In this document: positions 16,212 to 24,161 of the stretch, in pieces | Layout of the letters: the number at the start of each line of letters is the position of its first letter | Position numbering within the stretch: position 1 is the stretch's first letter | Assembly (NCBI GenBank): GCA_017432005.1 | Contig: JAFRKA010000013.1 | Coordinates: 93,170-157,169, forward strand | Length of the DNA: 64,000 nucleotides | Source of the DNA: Erysipelotrichaceae bacterium | GTDB lineage: Bacteria; Bacillota_I; Bacilli_A; Erysipelotrichales; Erysipelotrichaceae | Reading direction: 5' to 3' | Program-made: the position numbers and the translations under genes | The notes under the pieces: model-generated | The model's input: only the letters and a program-made list of their open reading frames with translations | Told to the model about the DNA's origin: nothing | Databases searched by the model: none

Positions 16212-17663
16212 TCAGTAATAGTTATAGATGGTCATCAGACTTCCGTCCGACATCAGACGGTATGTATCATCCATCGTATTTATATAGACGCTGACATTGC
16301 TGTCTTTGGCCAGTGTGAGCATTTCATCGAGCGTGATCTGTCTCTGGACAGAATAATAATAATCATTATTGCCGCTTGAGACACCCAGATTGGTGTAGTA
16401 AGACTTATCATTATAGAATTGTATTTCTCTTTTATCGCTGTAAAACTCCTCGATAGCCTGACGACGGAAAGAATCGAAGATCGCCAGCGTCTCCGGAGAG
16501 CTTTCTTTTGGATGGCCTTGTCTATCAGCGGTACTGATATTGACATAGATCCAGTTGTCCAGTTCATACTGACCGGTCTTTTCAAATACGTACTGTTCAG
16601 TTGCCCTGTCACAGTCACCGTTCAACTCATATACGGCAAAGGCGTCATCTGGATCATACATGTAGGAGATGCCGAAACCTTTAGTGACACGACAAGCGCC
16701 CGCAAACAGGAAACTGATGATGACGGCACTCACAAAGATCAGCGGCAACTTGTACGAGAAGTACAGTTTACGCTTGTAGAGGAAATGCGCTGCGACATAG
16801 ATCGCAAAGACGATCAGATACAGCACGAACTGATCAGAGATGAAATCAAGCACCGAACTGTAGCTGTAGTCAAAGAACGAAGTGATCAGAAACAGCACGA
16901 CTGCCACATAGAAGTGGATCACGAACGGATACGCAAAGAAACGGCTGGATGGCGTATTGGCTCTTTCCACATCCCTGTCGACATAGTTCCGGTTAAGGAA
17001 ATAATACGATGCAGCCAGGATGATCAGAAGCACGATCAGTCCCAGACTCAGAGTCGGCACCTTCTTCGCAAAGTGTGCATACAGGATGTCACCGCTGATA
17101 TAAAGCGGAGAGAGATAGCCGATCTGCTCGAAATGGAAATTGTTCATGCCGCAGACATAGGAATTCAGAAAACTGAAGGCTACGAACAGGATCGACAGCG
17201 GCATGCAGGTATAGGCTGCAGTCATGATCATGCCATCCATGGAATTGTTTGCCAGCAGATACAGCGAAGTATTGAAAGTGATCAGTGTCGCTGTTGCGAT
17301 GAACATCTCAGCCAGGATGATCAGGATCTGCATTACCTGCATCTTCTGGAAGATGCTGTAGACGATCAGTTCAGCCGCAAACGGCAGATAAGTCAGAGCG
17401 ATCGCAAAGACCAGCGAAGTGATCATCATCGCCTTTCTGGATACCGGGATCGAGAAGAAGGTATCGATGGCCTTCCTGTCGTGAATGAAATAGAAGACAT
17501 TGAAAGGTATCGCAAAACACATAACGACGGCGATAAAGCACTGCAGGAACATCGAAACATCCTTGCCGCTGCCGATGATGTTCAGCAGACTGATCAGAAA
17601 GATAAACAGGATCAGATAGCGTTTGGATCTGAGTAGATAATTAAAGTATTCTCTGGAAAACAT
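16212..17663 (-). CDS. ABC-2 type permease
   Basis: 483 residues with about ten hydrophobic segments spread over residues 15-330, the first near 14-28 (RYLILFIFLISLLNI). A hydrophilic, probably extracellular C-terminal part of about 130 residues (DDAFAVYELNGDCDRATEQY onward) follows. It is the membrane partner of the preceding ATPase: the start codon overlaps the ATPase stop by one base (TAATG). GntR-controlled pairs of this form (YtrA-like systems) usually handle cell-wall-active compounds, acetoin or antimicrobial peptides, but nothing here fixes the substrate. Confidence 0.85.
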   Translation of the reverse strand: MFSREYFNYLLRSKRYLILFIFLISLLNIIGSGKDVSMFLQCFIAVVMCFAIPFNVFYFIHDRKAIDTFFSIPVSRKAMMITSLVFAIALTYLPFAAELIVYSIFQKMQVMQILIILAEMFIATATLITFNTSLYLLANNSMDGMIMTAAYTCMPLSILFVAFSFLNSYVCGMNNFHFEQIGYLSPLYISGDILYAHFAKKVPTLSLGLIVLLIILAASYYFLNRNYVDRDVERANTPSSRFFAYPFVIHFYVAVVLFLITSFFDYSYSSVLDFISDQFVLYLIVFAIYVAAHFLYKRKLYFSYKLPLIFVSAVIISFLFAGACRVTKGFGISYMYDPDDAFAVYELNGDCDRATEQYVFEKTGQYELDNWIYVNISTADRQGHPKESSPETLAIFDSFRRQAIEEFYSDKREIQFYNDKSYYTNLGVSSGNNDYYYSVQRQITLDEMLTLAKDSNVSVYINTMDDTYRLMSDGSLMTIYNYY

Positions 17664-18538
17664 TATCTGTTCCCTCCTTCGTGTTCATAGATGAACAGCT
17701 CTTCAAAATTGACGCTCAGGGTATCCAGGATGACCGGATCGAGAGCCTTGAGTTTTTCAACTGTCTCTTCTCTGTCGCCCTTGATGACAAGCGTATAGAC
17801 TGAACCCTCTCTTCCATAATGCAGGATATTTAATCCTTCAAAAGCCGATTCATCGACATCATGAGTGAAAGCCAGCTGATACTTGTTGATATTCTGTTTG
17901 GATTCCAGAAGATCGCCATAGGTCGAGATCTTGCCGTTCTCAAGGATACCGTAGGAATCACAGATATCTTCCAGTTCCTTCAGGTTATGGGAAGAGATGA
18001 TGACAGTCGCCTGATTGTCTTCGATGAATTCATTGAGTGACTTCTTCAGGTCATGTCTCACTAGCGGATCGAGTCCGTCAAAGGCCTCATCGAGTAACAG
18101 CAGCTTCGGTCTGATCGCCAGAGCGAACAGCAGAAGCGTCTGTCTCTTCATACCCTTGGAGAAAGAGGTCAGCGGCTTGTTCTCATCAAGAGCGAAGAGC
18201 TCGAGTGTCTTCTGGTATACGACCTCATCGATCGGATAGTATGAGGAATAGAATTCCTTCAGTGAACGGATATTACTGGCCATCGGATAATAAGGATCAT
18301 CATTCACGAAGAAGATATCTCTTCTGATCTTTTCGTTTAAGTATGTATCCTCACCGTTGAATTCGACGTTGCCGCCACTGGTCCTGTAGATGCCTGCAAC
18401 ACATCTTAAAAGCGTTGATTTGCCGGCTCCGTTGACACCGACCAGTCCGAATATCGAACCGTCAGCCACTTCAAGGTTCAAACCATCGAGAACCGTTTTG
18501 TCATCAAACTTTTTTGTGACATTATTGATCTTCAGCAT
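17663..18538 (-). CDS. ABC transporter ATP-binding protein (YtrB-like)
   Basis: 291 residues. Walker A GVNGAGKST near 37-45, the signature-like SFSKGMKRQ, Walker B LLLLDEAFDGLD and an H-loop in IISSHNLKELED are visible. The short linker and the C-terminal regulatory part (residues 215-291) place it among drug or peptide exporter ATPases that work with ABC-2 permeases. Its ATG is preceded by AGGAGGG inside the end of the GntR gene, with a seven-base overlap. The three genes GntR-ATPase-permease are co-transcribed from one promoter. Confidence 0.94.
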   Translation of the reverse strand: MLKINNVTKKFDDKTVLDGLNLEVADGSIFGLVGVNGAGKSTLLRCVAGIYRTSGGNVEFNGEDTYLNEKIRRDIFFVNDDPYYPMASNIRSLKEFYSSYYPIDEVVYQKTLELFALDENKPLTSFSKGMKRQTLLLFALAIRPKLLLLDEAFDGLDPLVRHDLKKSLNEFIEDNQATVIISSHNLKELEDICDSYGILENGKISTYGDLLESKQNINKYQLAFTHDVDESAFEGLNILHYGREGSVYTLVIKGDREETVEKLKALDPVILDTLSVNFEELFIYEHEGGNR

Positions 18539-18897
18539 GTTCCCTCCTTACCGTATATTTCTTCAAGCAGATCGAGAAGATCTTCCTTCTGGAAACCTTC
18601 CTCTTTCAGTGTCTTCAACATATGTAATGCATCTTTACGGTTACGGGCCTTGTCTGTTTCCAGATCCTTGGAAACAAAAACACCCTTCTTGTTTACTGTA
18701 TAGATGTAGCCGTTCTTTTCCAGTTCCTGGTAGGCCTTCATTACCGTGTTGGGATTGATGCCCAGATCATCAGCCAGAGCTCTGACTGACGGAAGCCTGT
18801 CATCAGGCTTTAAGATGCCTGATCTGATAAACTTCTCTATCTGTTGGCGGATCTGTTCATAGATCGATTCCTTGCCCTGCAGATTTATTAAGAACAT
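18532..18897 (-). CDS. GntR-family (YtrA subfamily) transcriptional regulator
   Basis: 121 residues. The winged-helix domain covers residues 10-75: SIYEQIRQQIEKFIRSGILKPDDRLPSVRALADDLGINPNTVMKAYQELEKNG is the full GntR signature region, read in shorter segments here as IYEQIRQQI, LPSVRALADDLGINP and TVMKAYQELE. The tail is only about 45 residues, as in the YtrA group, which lacks a large effector domain. It heads its own operon, with AGGAGG before the ATG and four heptamer repeats spread over the promoter, strongly suggesting autorepression relieved by a ligand or by transporter stress. Confidence 0.93.
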   Translation of the reverse strand: MFLINLQGKESIYEQIRQQIEKFIRSGILKPDDRLPSVRALADDLGINPNTVMKAYQELEKNGYIYTVNKKGVFVSKDLETDKARNRKDALHMLKTLKEEGFQKEDLLDLLEEIYGKEGTC

Positions 18898-18912
18898 CGC
18901 TTACCTCCTATC

Positions 18913-18946
18913 TGTATTATCTGTATTAATTGTATTATCTGTATTA
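18913..18946. repeat. Four-copy 9-bp direct repeat, probable GntR operator
   Basis: TGTATTA occurs at 18913, 18922, 18931 and 18940, exactly nine bases apart, separated by TC, AT and TC. On the minus strand this is TAATACA repeated through the -10 box and spacer of the GntR operon promoter. The position argues for an autoregulatory operator; the nine-base period is unusual for a dimeric regulator. Confidence 0.7.
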
Positions 18947-18957
18947 CTCAATGTCAA
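18929..18957 (-). promoter_or_regulatory. Sigma-A promoter of the GntR-ABC operon
   Basis: TTGACA (18957-18952), a 17-base spacer and TACAAT (18934-18929) give a near-consensus promoter on the minus strand. The four TAATACA repeats cover its spacer, -10 and initial transcribed region. Confidence 0.8.
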
Positions 18958-18960
18958 ATA

Positions 18961-18979
18961 AAAAAAGGTCTTTCGACCA
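18961..18979 (-). terminator. Possible terminator of the flavoprotein/glycerate kinase operon
   Basis: On the minus strand GGTC-GAAA-GACC is followed by seven Ts. The stem is only four or five base pairs but has a stable GNRA loop. It lies downstream of the 78-residue ORF and just before the GntR promoter. Confidence 0.45.
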
Positions 18980-19006
18980 TTTCTGAAATAAAACCGATAA
19001 CAATGT

Positions 19007-19243
19007 TTAATTCTGGAATTCCGGATAGAACTTCTTAATATACTCGTACAGGAGTGCCAGGTCATCTTCATCAGTGAAAAATTCTCTCAGTTTTGCACAG
19101 GCCTCCTCATATGTCAGATTGGCATACTTCTTTTTCAGTACTTTAGCATACATATCGGCGGTCTTTTCCCAGTTTTCAGGAAGTGTCCTGCCCCCGAATA
19201 TCTCTTCCAGTGTGCTGTCATCGATCCTCTTATTTGAATCCAT
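19007..19243 (-). CDS. Small hypothetical protein
   Basis: 78 residues, not recognised. It is soluble and charged, with no cysteine except one, no signal peptide and mostly helical composition (WEKTADMYAKVLKKKYANLTYEEACAKLREFF). A good AAAGGAG site precedes the ATG. It lies 59 bases after the glycerate kinase stop on the same strand and is probably the last gene of that operon, although a TATAAAT in the gap could give it a separate promoter. Confidence 0.65.
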   Translation of the reverse strand: MDSNKRIDDSTLEEIFGGRTLPENWEKTADMYAKVLKKKYANLTYEEACAKLREFFTDEDDLALLYEYIKKFYPEFQN

Positions 19244-19302
19244 TTTTCTTCTCCTTTATCTTTACATATATTTATACGACATACTGATATTTCTGGTAAA
19301 TA

Positions 19303-20529
19303 TTATGCGGTCTTTTTCTTTCTGATCAGTGCAAGCGTGATATCGTTCACATTGGTCCCGGTCGGTCCGGTCACGATCAGACCGTCAATCGCCTTAAGAC
19401 CGTGATAGGAATCATTGTCAGCGAGGATCTTTTCATAATCAAGTCCCTTGTCTTTCAGTTTCTGATATGAGGATCCGTCGACATATCCTCCGGCCGCATC
19501 AGTCGGTCCGTCCGTACCGTCTGAACCCAGTGACATCATGAGGACGTTATCCATCCCGTCGAGCTTCTTTATCTGGGAAAAGACCAGTTCCTGATTCCGG
19601 CCGCCCAGTCCGTTTCCTTTCACGTGCACGATCGTCTCACCGCCCATGATCAGCGCTGTATCATGCGGATCATCCAGATGTTTCATCATCTCGTCATAGA
19701 GCAGATCTCCAGCCTCAGTCGCTTCGGTATCGATATGGTCTGTGATCAGGATCGGTTCATAGCCGTATTTCTTGGCAGCTGCCATGGCTTTCTCACACAG
19801 GATCCTGACTGAACCGATGATGATGTTTTCACAGTTGTCACAGTAACAAGATCTGCTTTCACTGATGATCTTCAGTGTTTCATCAGACAGATCGAGATCA
19901 TATCTTCTGACCAGCTCCAGAGCATCCTCAGCTGTGCTCTTATCTTCCACAGTCGGACCGGAACCGATCACATCGAGCCTGTCGCTTAACACATCGGACA
20001 GGATGATCGCCGTCACCTGAGCAGGTCGACACAGTTCAGCGAGCTTGCCGCCCTTGACGGCTGATAGTTTTTTTCTGATCGTATTTATCTCAACGATATT
20101 CAGACCCTTCTTAAGCATCTGTTCGTTGATATGGCGCAGTTTCTCAAGACTGATCAGCGGCTTTTCAAACAGCGCACTTGCCCCGCCTGAAAGCAGGAAC
20201 AGGACATGATCATCTTCCTTCAGATCTTTAAGCATTCCGATCGCCGCTTCCGTAGCTTGGATCGTTGCCGCATCGCTTACCGGATGACCGGCTTCATAGC
20301 ACTCACAGTTTTCGATCTCTCCTTTGATATGACCGTATTTGCTTATAACAACGCCTTTACGGATCTTCACTTTCTCGGAAGCTGCTGCAGCCATTGAAAA
20401 AGCTGCCTTGCCTGCCGCAAGCAGATAGACATCATCATATTTATAATCTTCCAGAACAGCTCTTACGCCTTCATCAGGAAGACAGCCGTTTATCGCTTCC
20501 AGGCAGATCGCCTTCGCATCACTTAACAT
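19303..20529 (-). CDS. gckA: Glycerate 2-kinase (MOFRL family)
   Basis: This family phosphorylates D-glycerate to 2-phosphoglycerate, feeding lower glycolysis. The 408 residues match the two-domain MOFRL/DUF4147 enzyme. The N-terminal part holds AAGKAAFSMAAAA, AGHPVSD, LLSGGASALFEKP and the hinge NTIRKKLSAVKGGKLAEL. The C-terminal MOFRL domain shows GGETIVHVKGNGLGGRNQE, SLGSDGTDGPTDAAGG and GPTGTNVNDI. All key Gly-rich loops are intact. It overlaps the lipoprotein gene by 11 bases and lies in an operon with two FAD oxidoreductases, suggesting a pathway delivering glycerate or a related hydroxy acid. gpmA elsewhere in the window would use the product. Confidence 0.94.
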   Translation of the reverse strand: MLSDAKAICLEAINGCLPDEGVRAVLEDYKYDDVYLLAAGKAAFSMAAAASEKVKIRKGVVISKYGHIKGEIENCECYEAGHPVSDAATIQATEAAIGMLKDLKEDDHVLFLLSGGASALFEKPLISLEKLRHINEQMLKKGLNIVEINTIRKKLSAVKGGKLAELCRPAQVTAIILSDVLSDRLDVIGSGPTVEDKSTAEDALELVRRYDLDLSDETLKIISESRSCYCDNCENIIIGSVRILCEKAMAAAKKYGYEPILITDHIDTEATEAGDLLYDEMMKHLDDPHDTALIMGGETIVHVKGNGLGGRNQELVFSQIKKLDGMDNVLMMSLGSDGTDGPTDAAGGYVDGSSYQKLKDKGLDYEKILADNDSYHGLKAIDGLIVTGPTGTNVNDITLALIRKKKTA

Positions 20530-21037
20530 AGATCTCCAGATGACTCAATGCGTCCTGATCAGCTCCCAGGATGTCGCCATAAAGGATCACGACGTTCTCC
20601 CTGTCTTTGACTTTCCTTCCGAAAGCACAGGCATAGCCGTTCCTTTCGATGTATTCACCGCCGAACATCTCGCAGTTTTCCTTAACGCTTTCTTTCAGGA
20701 CCACATCACCGATCTTCAGAACGCTGTAATTAATATTGTCCAGATACAGTTCAAGTCTGGTCACGATCGCTTCATCGACATCCGCCTCTTTCCTGCGGGT
20801 ATTGCCGATATCGATGGAACCGAAATACTTGTCCCAGAAAAAGACCTTCACATCTTCCATGTGCTGTTTGCCTTTGATCGTGCCGTCTGCTTTCACATCA
20901 AAGACCAGGCGCATGAATTCGACTGTATCATAACCCGGGGTGATGGAGATATCATCAAAAGAAAAGACGTAATAGTCTTCTCTCTTACTGCACGAACACA
21001 GAAGCAACAGTGAAATGACGATCAGGATCTTCTTCAT
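20519..21037 (-). CDS. Putative lipoprotein
   Basis: 172 residues with a clear lipoprotein signal: Lys-Lys, a hydrophobic core (ILIVISLLLL), then a CSCS lipobox with the lipidated Cys near residue 14-16. The mature part is hydrophilic and beta-rich by eye (YYVFSFDDISITPGYDTVEF; VVLKESVKENCEMFGGEY). The two later cysteines may form a disulfide. I do not recognise the domain. It overlaps the DUF1667 gene by four bases and the glycerate kinase by 11, so it is translationally coupled to both. A role as a solute-binding or sensing partner cannot be shown. Confidence 0.8.
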   Translation of the reverse strand: MKKILIVISLLLLCSCSKREDYYVFSFDDISITPGYDTVEFMRLVFDVKADGTIKGKQHMEDVKVFFWDKYFGSIDIGNTRRKEADVDEAIVTRLELYLDNINYSVLKIGDVVLKESVKENCEMFGGEYIERNGYACAFGRKVKDRENVVILYGDILGADQDALSHLEIYVK

Positions 21038-21384
21038 CTCTCGATACTCTTTGAAGCTATTATATCAGCGCCGAGCCCCAGAATGTCAGAAACTATCACG
21101 TCATTCATCCTCACCGGTGCTTTTACATTCAGATCTTTCAGGGCTCTCATGACATCCATGATCCTTCCTTTAGGCAAAGGAGCAGAACTGATGACCGGCA
21201 AACGGCGGTAATTTTCCGATTCGATACCGATCGTCGTCGTCAGGGTCCTTAAAGGATTGAGCGTTTCATTGATCGCATAGACTTCACCGCGCGGGCAGGA
21301 ATTCCCGCTGACTTTTATCTCTTCACCGATCTTCTCAACATTCAGATGACAGCCCTTCGGACAGCTGATACAGATCAGATTCAT
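21034..21384 (-). CDS. DUF1667 cysteine-rich protein
   Basis: 116 residues from the ATG at 21384, which overlaps the preceding stop as ATGA and follows a good GGGAGGTG. The longer frame adds five residues without support. The N terminus ICISCPKGCHLNV and GNSCPRGEVYA supply CxxCxxxC and a further Cys, a likely metal or Fe-S site. The family regularly lies downstream of the pair of flavoproteins seen here and is thought to be an accessory electron-transfer subunit. No reaction has been shown for it that I can state. Confidence 0.9.
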   Translation of the reverse strand: MNLICISCPKGCHLNVEKIGEEIKVSGNSCPRGEVYAINETLNPLRTLTTTIGIESENYRRLPVISSAPLPKGRIMDVMRALKDLNVKAPVRMNDVIVSDILGLGADIIASKSIER

Positions 21385-22619
21385 GCGATCACCTCCCACT
21401 TGAGTTCACCCTCAAGTTTCTCCAATTCTTCCTTCTTCAGTTTTACTTTCTGCATTTCGCTCGGAACGATGCCCGGCTTGCGGATCAGTTTATCCAGTCC
21501 CTGTCCGCTGATATGGATACTGCAATCCTTGAAGACTCTGTTCACTCTGAACATGAATTCAAGATCCTCACCTTTATGGAAAGACTGCGGGATCATATAG
21601 GAGACACCGTCACCGGTAACATTTCTGATCAGCTCAGACTGTTTTCTGATACCCTGTACATACTCGGCAGCTGCCTTGCCGGCTTTCTTGCCTTCTTCAG
21701 ATACATAGTCGACCAGATCATGGACATGCAAAGCATTGCCGCACGCAAAGATACCGTCGATCGAAGTCATATAGGTATCATCGATCACAGCTCCCTTGGT
21801 ACGCGGATCCAGTTTCACTCCAAGCCTTTCGATCAGGGTGTTCTCCGGGATCAGTCCTACTGATAATAATAAACAGTCACAGGCGATCTCCTGTTCGCTA
21901 CCTTCGATCTTCTGCAGTTTATCATCAACTTCGATCAGGGTGATCGATTCAAGACGTGAATCGCCGTGCACCGCTTCGACCGTATGTGACAGGTAGAGCG
22001 GGATATCGAAATCCTCCAGACACTGTTTGATGTTTCTGGCCAGGCCGTTGGAGTAAGGCTGCAGTTCAGCTACGCCGATGACTTTGGCACCTTCCAGTGT
22101 CATCCTGCGGGCCATGATCAGTCCGATGTCGCCGCTGCCCAGAATAAAGACTTTCTTTCCGACCAGGAAACCTTCTTTGTTCAGATATTTCTGCGCTGTT
22201 CCGGCTGTATATACTCCCTCACAGCGGTTGCCTTTGAGTCCGATCGCTCCGGCCGGACGCTCACGGCATCCGGTAGCCACGACGATGGCATCACCTTCGA
22301 TCTTCTTAAGACCTTGTTTACCGGAAACGGTCAATGTATGATCCTCGATGCCGATGACGGCCGTATCATACATGAACTTTATACATTCATTATCTTTTAT
22401 CAGGTCATAGTATCTTTCCGCATAAGCCGGACCGGAAAGCTCCTCATTGAAAGTATGCAGACCGAAACCGTTGTGGATGCACTGCTGCAGGATACCGCCG
22501 TATTCGCTTTCTCGTTCAATGATCAGGATATCTCTGAGTCCGCCCTCAAAGGCACCCAGAGCGGCTGCGATCCCTGCAGAACCGCCGCCGATGATGAGCA
22601 GCTGATGTCTTTCCATCAC
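21381..22619 (-). CDS. FAD-dependent pyridine nucleotide-disulfide-type oxidoreductase
   Basis: 412 residues. The FAD-binding dinucleotide fold is LLIIGGGSAGIAAALGA near residue 8, with an NAD(P) fold VFILGSGDIGLIMARRM near 155 and the second FAD motif GIFACGNALHVHDLVD near 300. A Cys pair IVVATGCRERPAG fits a redox or flavin-adjacent position but not the classical CxxxxC. In many anaerobes this protein sits between a GlpA-like dehydrogenase and DUF1667 and is taken to pass electrons from the substrate flavin to NAD or a quinone. It overlaps its upstream neighbour by four bases. Confidence 0.9.
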   Translation of the reverse strand: MMERHQLLIIGGGSAGIAAALGAFEGGLRDILIIERESEYGGILQQCIHNGFGLHTFNEELSGPAYAERYYDLIKDNECIKFMYDTAVIGIEDHTLTVSGKQGLKKIEGDAIVVATGCRERPAGAIGLKGNRCEGVYTAGTAQKYLNKEGFLVGKKVFILGSGDIGLIMARRMTLEGAKVIGVAELQPYSNGLARNIKQCLEDFDIPLYLSHTVEAVHGDSRLESITLIEVDDKLQKIEGSEQEIACDCLLLSVGLIPENTLIERLGVKLDPRTKGAVIDDTYMTSIDGIFACGNALHVHDLVDYVSEEGKKAGKAAAEYVQGIRKQSELIRNVTGDGVSYMIPQSFHKGEDLEFMFRVNRVFKDCSIHISGQGLDKLIRKPGIVPSEMQKVKLKKEELEKLEGELKWEVIA

Positions 22620-24046
22620 AGATCCTCCTTGGCTGCCGATACGCAGACCTTTGATCCGTTACGGTCCAGAGTGATCTCGCTCGCCGTCTTGCCCAGTTCT
22701 TCCGCCAGGATCTTTACGACTTCCGGTTCACAGAAACCGCCCTGGCATCTGCCCATTCCCGGACGGCAGCGCATCTTGACACCTTTGATGGTCGTGGCAC
22801 CGCACTTGCGTCTGATGACATCTCTGATCTGTCCTTCCGAGATCTCTTCACAGCGGCATACGATCTTACCGAATGTCGGATCTTTACCGATCAGTTCCTG
22901 CTTCTCTTCAAAACTCATCTCATCCATTCTGATGAAAGGATTCCTGTGTATATATTCATCTTTTACCCTGCATTCAGGGAATTTAGGCATGATCATATTC
23001 TCCACGACATCCTTGGCGATCGCCGGAGCAGCGCTGAGTCCCGGGGATTCGATCCCGGCGACATGGATGAAGTTTTCGATCTGATCGTCTTCCTGAATAT
23101 AAAAATCATTGAGATCGATATGCGGCCTCAGACCGGCGAAAGTATGGATCAGTTTATGGAAAGGAACGTTTTTGACGGTCTTGAGGATCTCCCTGCGGAT
23201 CAGATCGAGTCCGCTTCCCGTCGCATCGTCCTCTTTGTCTTCGCAATAGTCGGAGTTCGGTCCCAGCATGACGTTGCCATGGACCGTCGGAATAGCCAGT
23301 ACGCCCTTGCCTTTGACAGACGGTACCGGATAGATGACATGATTGACGTAGCTGCCGTCAAGATGATCGAGGACGAAATACTCGCCCTTGCGGGTCTCGA
23401 CCTTGTATGGCGATTCCCTGAGCATCGAGGTGATCTCGTCGCAGTGTGCACCGGCACAATTGACGAGCACTTTCGTAGAGATCTCACCGTTGATGATAAA
23501 ACCTTCGTCATCCTGACGGATATTTTTTACTTCATAACCGAGTTTCAGTTCAACACCGTTGAGGATCGCCTCTTCCATGGCGGCGATCGTCGTTTCATAA
23601 GGCGAGATGATACCGGTCGTCGGAAGCGACAGGACCTTCGTGACGTTATCAGAAAGGTTCGGCTCGATCTTCCGGGCTTCATCCCCGTCGAGCACTTCAA
23701 AAGGAACTTTACGTTCTTCACACTGTCTGACCAGTTCAGCGATCTTGACCTCTTCTTCAGCGGAAGTCGCAGCCACATATGCGCCGATCGGAACATAAGG
23801 GACCTTCAGCTGTCTGCACAGATCCGGATACATCCGGTTGCCCAGCAGATTGTAGCGGCATTTCAGCGTGCCCGGTTTGGGATCATGTCCCGAGTGGACC
23901 ATGGCCGAGTTGGCTCCGGTCGCTCCCTCAGCTACATCATTCTCCTTTTCCAGCACCAGAACCTTCAGATCGAACCTGCTCAGATCGTAAGCGATCAGAC
24001 TGCCGGTAATACCGGCTCCAATTATAGTTATATCTACCATCATCAT
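22616..24046 (-). CDS. GlpA-like FAD oxidoreductase with C-terminal BFD [2Fe-2S] domain
   Basis: 476 residues. The FAD site is ITIIGAGITGSLIAYDL near the N terminus and the DAO fold continues through TGANSAMVHSGH, NCAGAHCDEI and GLRPHIDLNDFY. The C-terminal BFD-like domain holds VCRCEEISEGQ and the second pair in MGRCQGGFC, giving four cysteines for a [2Fe-2S] cluster. This domain order is that of anaerobic glycerol-3-phosphate dehydrogenase subunit A and relatives such as hydroxyglutarate oxidase. Substrate is not certain: no glycerol kinase or facilitator is present, while glycerate kinase is. ATG is triplicated at the start. A TATAAT at 24051-24056 lies four bases upstream with no close ribosome site. 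Confidence 0.9.
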   Translation of the reverse strand: MMMVDITIIGAGITGSLIAYDLSRFDLKVLVLEKENDVAEGATGANSAMVHSGHDPKPGTLKCRYNLLGNRMYPDLCRQLKVPYVPIGAYVAATSAEEEVKIAELVRQCEERKVPFEVLDGDEARKIEPNLSDNVTKVLSLPTTGIISPYETTIAAMEEAILNGVELKLGYEVKNIRQDDEGFIINGEISTKVLVNCAGAHCDEITSMLRESPYKVETRKGEYFVLDHLDGSYVNHVIYPVPSVKGKGVLAIPTVHGNVMLGPNSDYCEDKEDDATGSGLDLIRREILKTVKNVPFHKLIHTFAGLRPHIDLNDFYIQEDDQIENFIHVAGIESPGLSAAPAIAKDVVENMIMPKFPECRVKDEYIHRNPFIRMDEMSFEEKQELIGKDPTFGKIVCRCEEISEGQIRDVIRRKCGATTIKGVKMRCRPGMGRCQGGFCEPEVVKILAEELGKTASEITLDRNGSKVCVSAAKEDL

Positions 24047-24108
24047 CTTTATTATAGAATATAAACTCCTATCCTCCCATGGAAAATTTGTCCTGAACGC
24101 TCATGATC

Positions 24109-24136
24109 TTTCACCTGAATAGCGATGTGCTAGAAT
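24109..24136 (+). promoter_or_regulatory. Candidate promoter of the HPr-lactate dehydrogenase gene
   Basis: An extended -10, TGCTAGAAT (24128-24136), with a weak -35 TTTCAC at 24109-24114. The predicted start leaves a short leader with an AAAGGGAG ribosome site before the ATG at 24162. Confidence 0.5.
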
Positions 24137-24161
24137 GAAAGTGTAAAGGGAGAACAATAAT

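Noticed and set aside
16419..17636. 405-codon plus-strand frame opposite the ABC-2 permease
   Set aside because: Composition is Asp/Arg/His/Gln-rich, typical of antisense of a hydrophobic protein; no start signals.
22946..24064. 372-codon plus-strand frame opposite the GlpA-like gene
   Set aside because: Antisense shadow; the minus-strand protein has clear FAD and BFD motifs.
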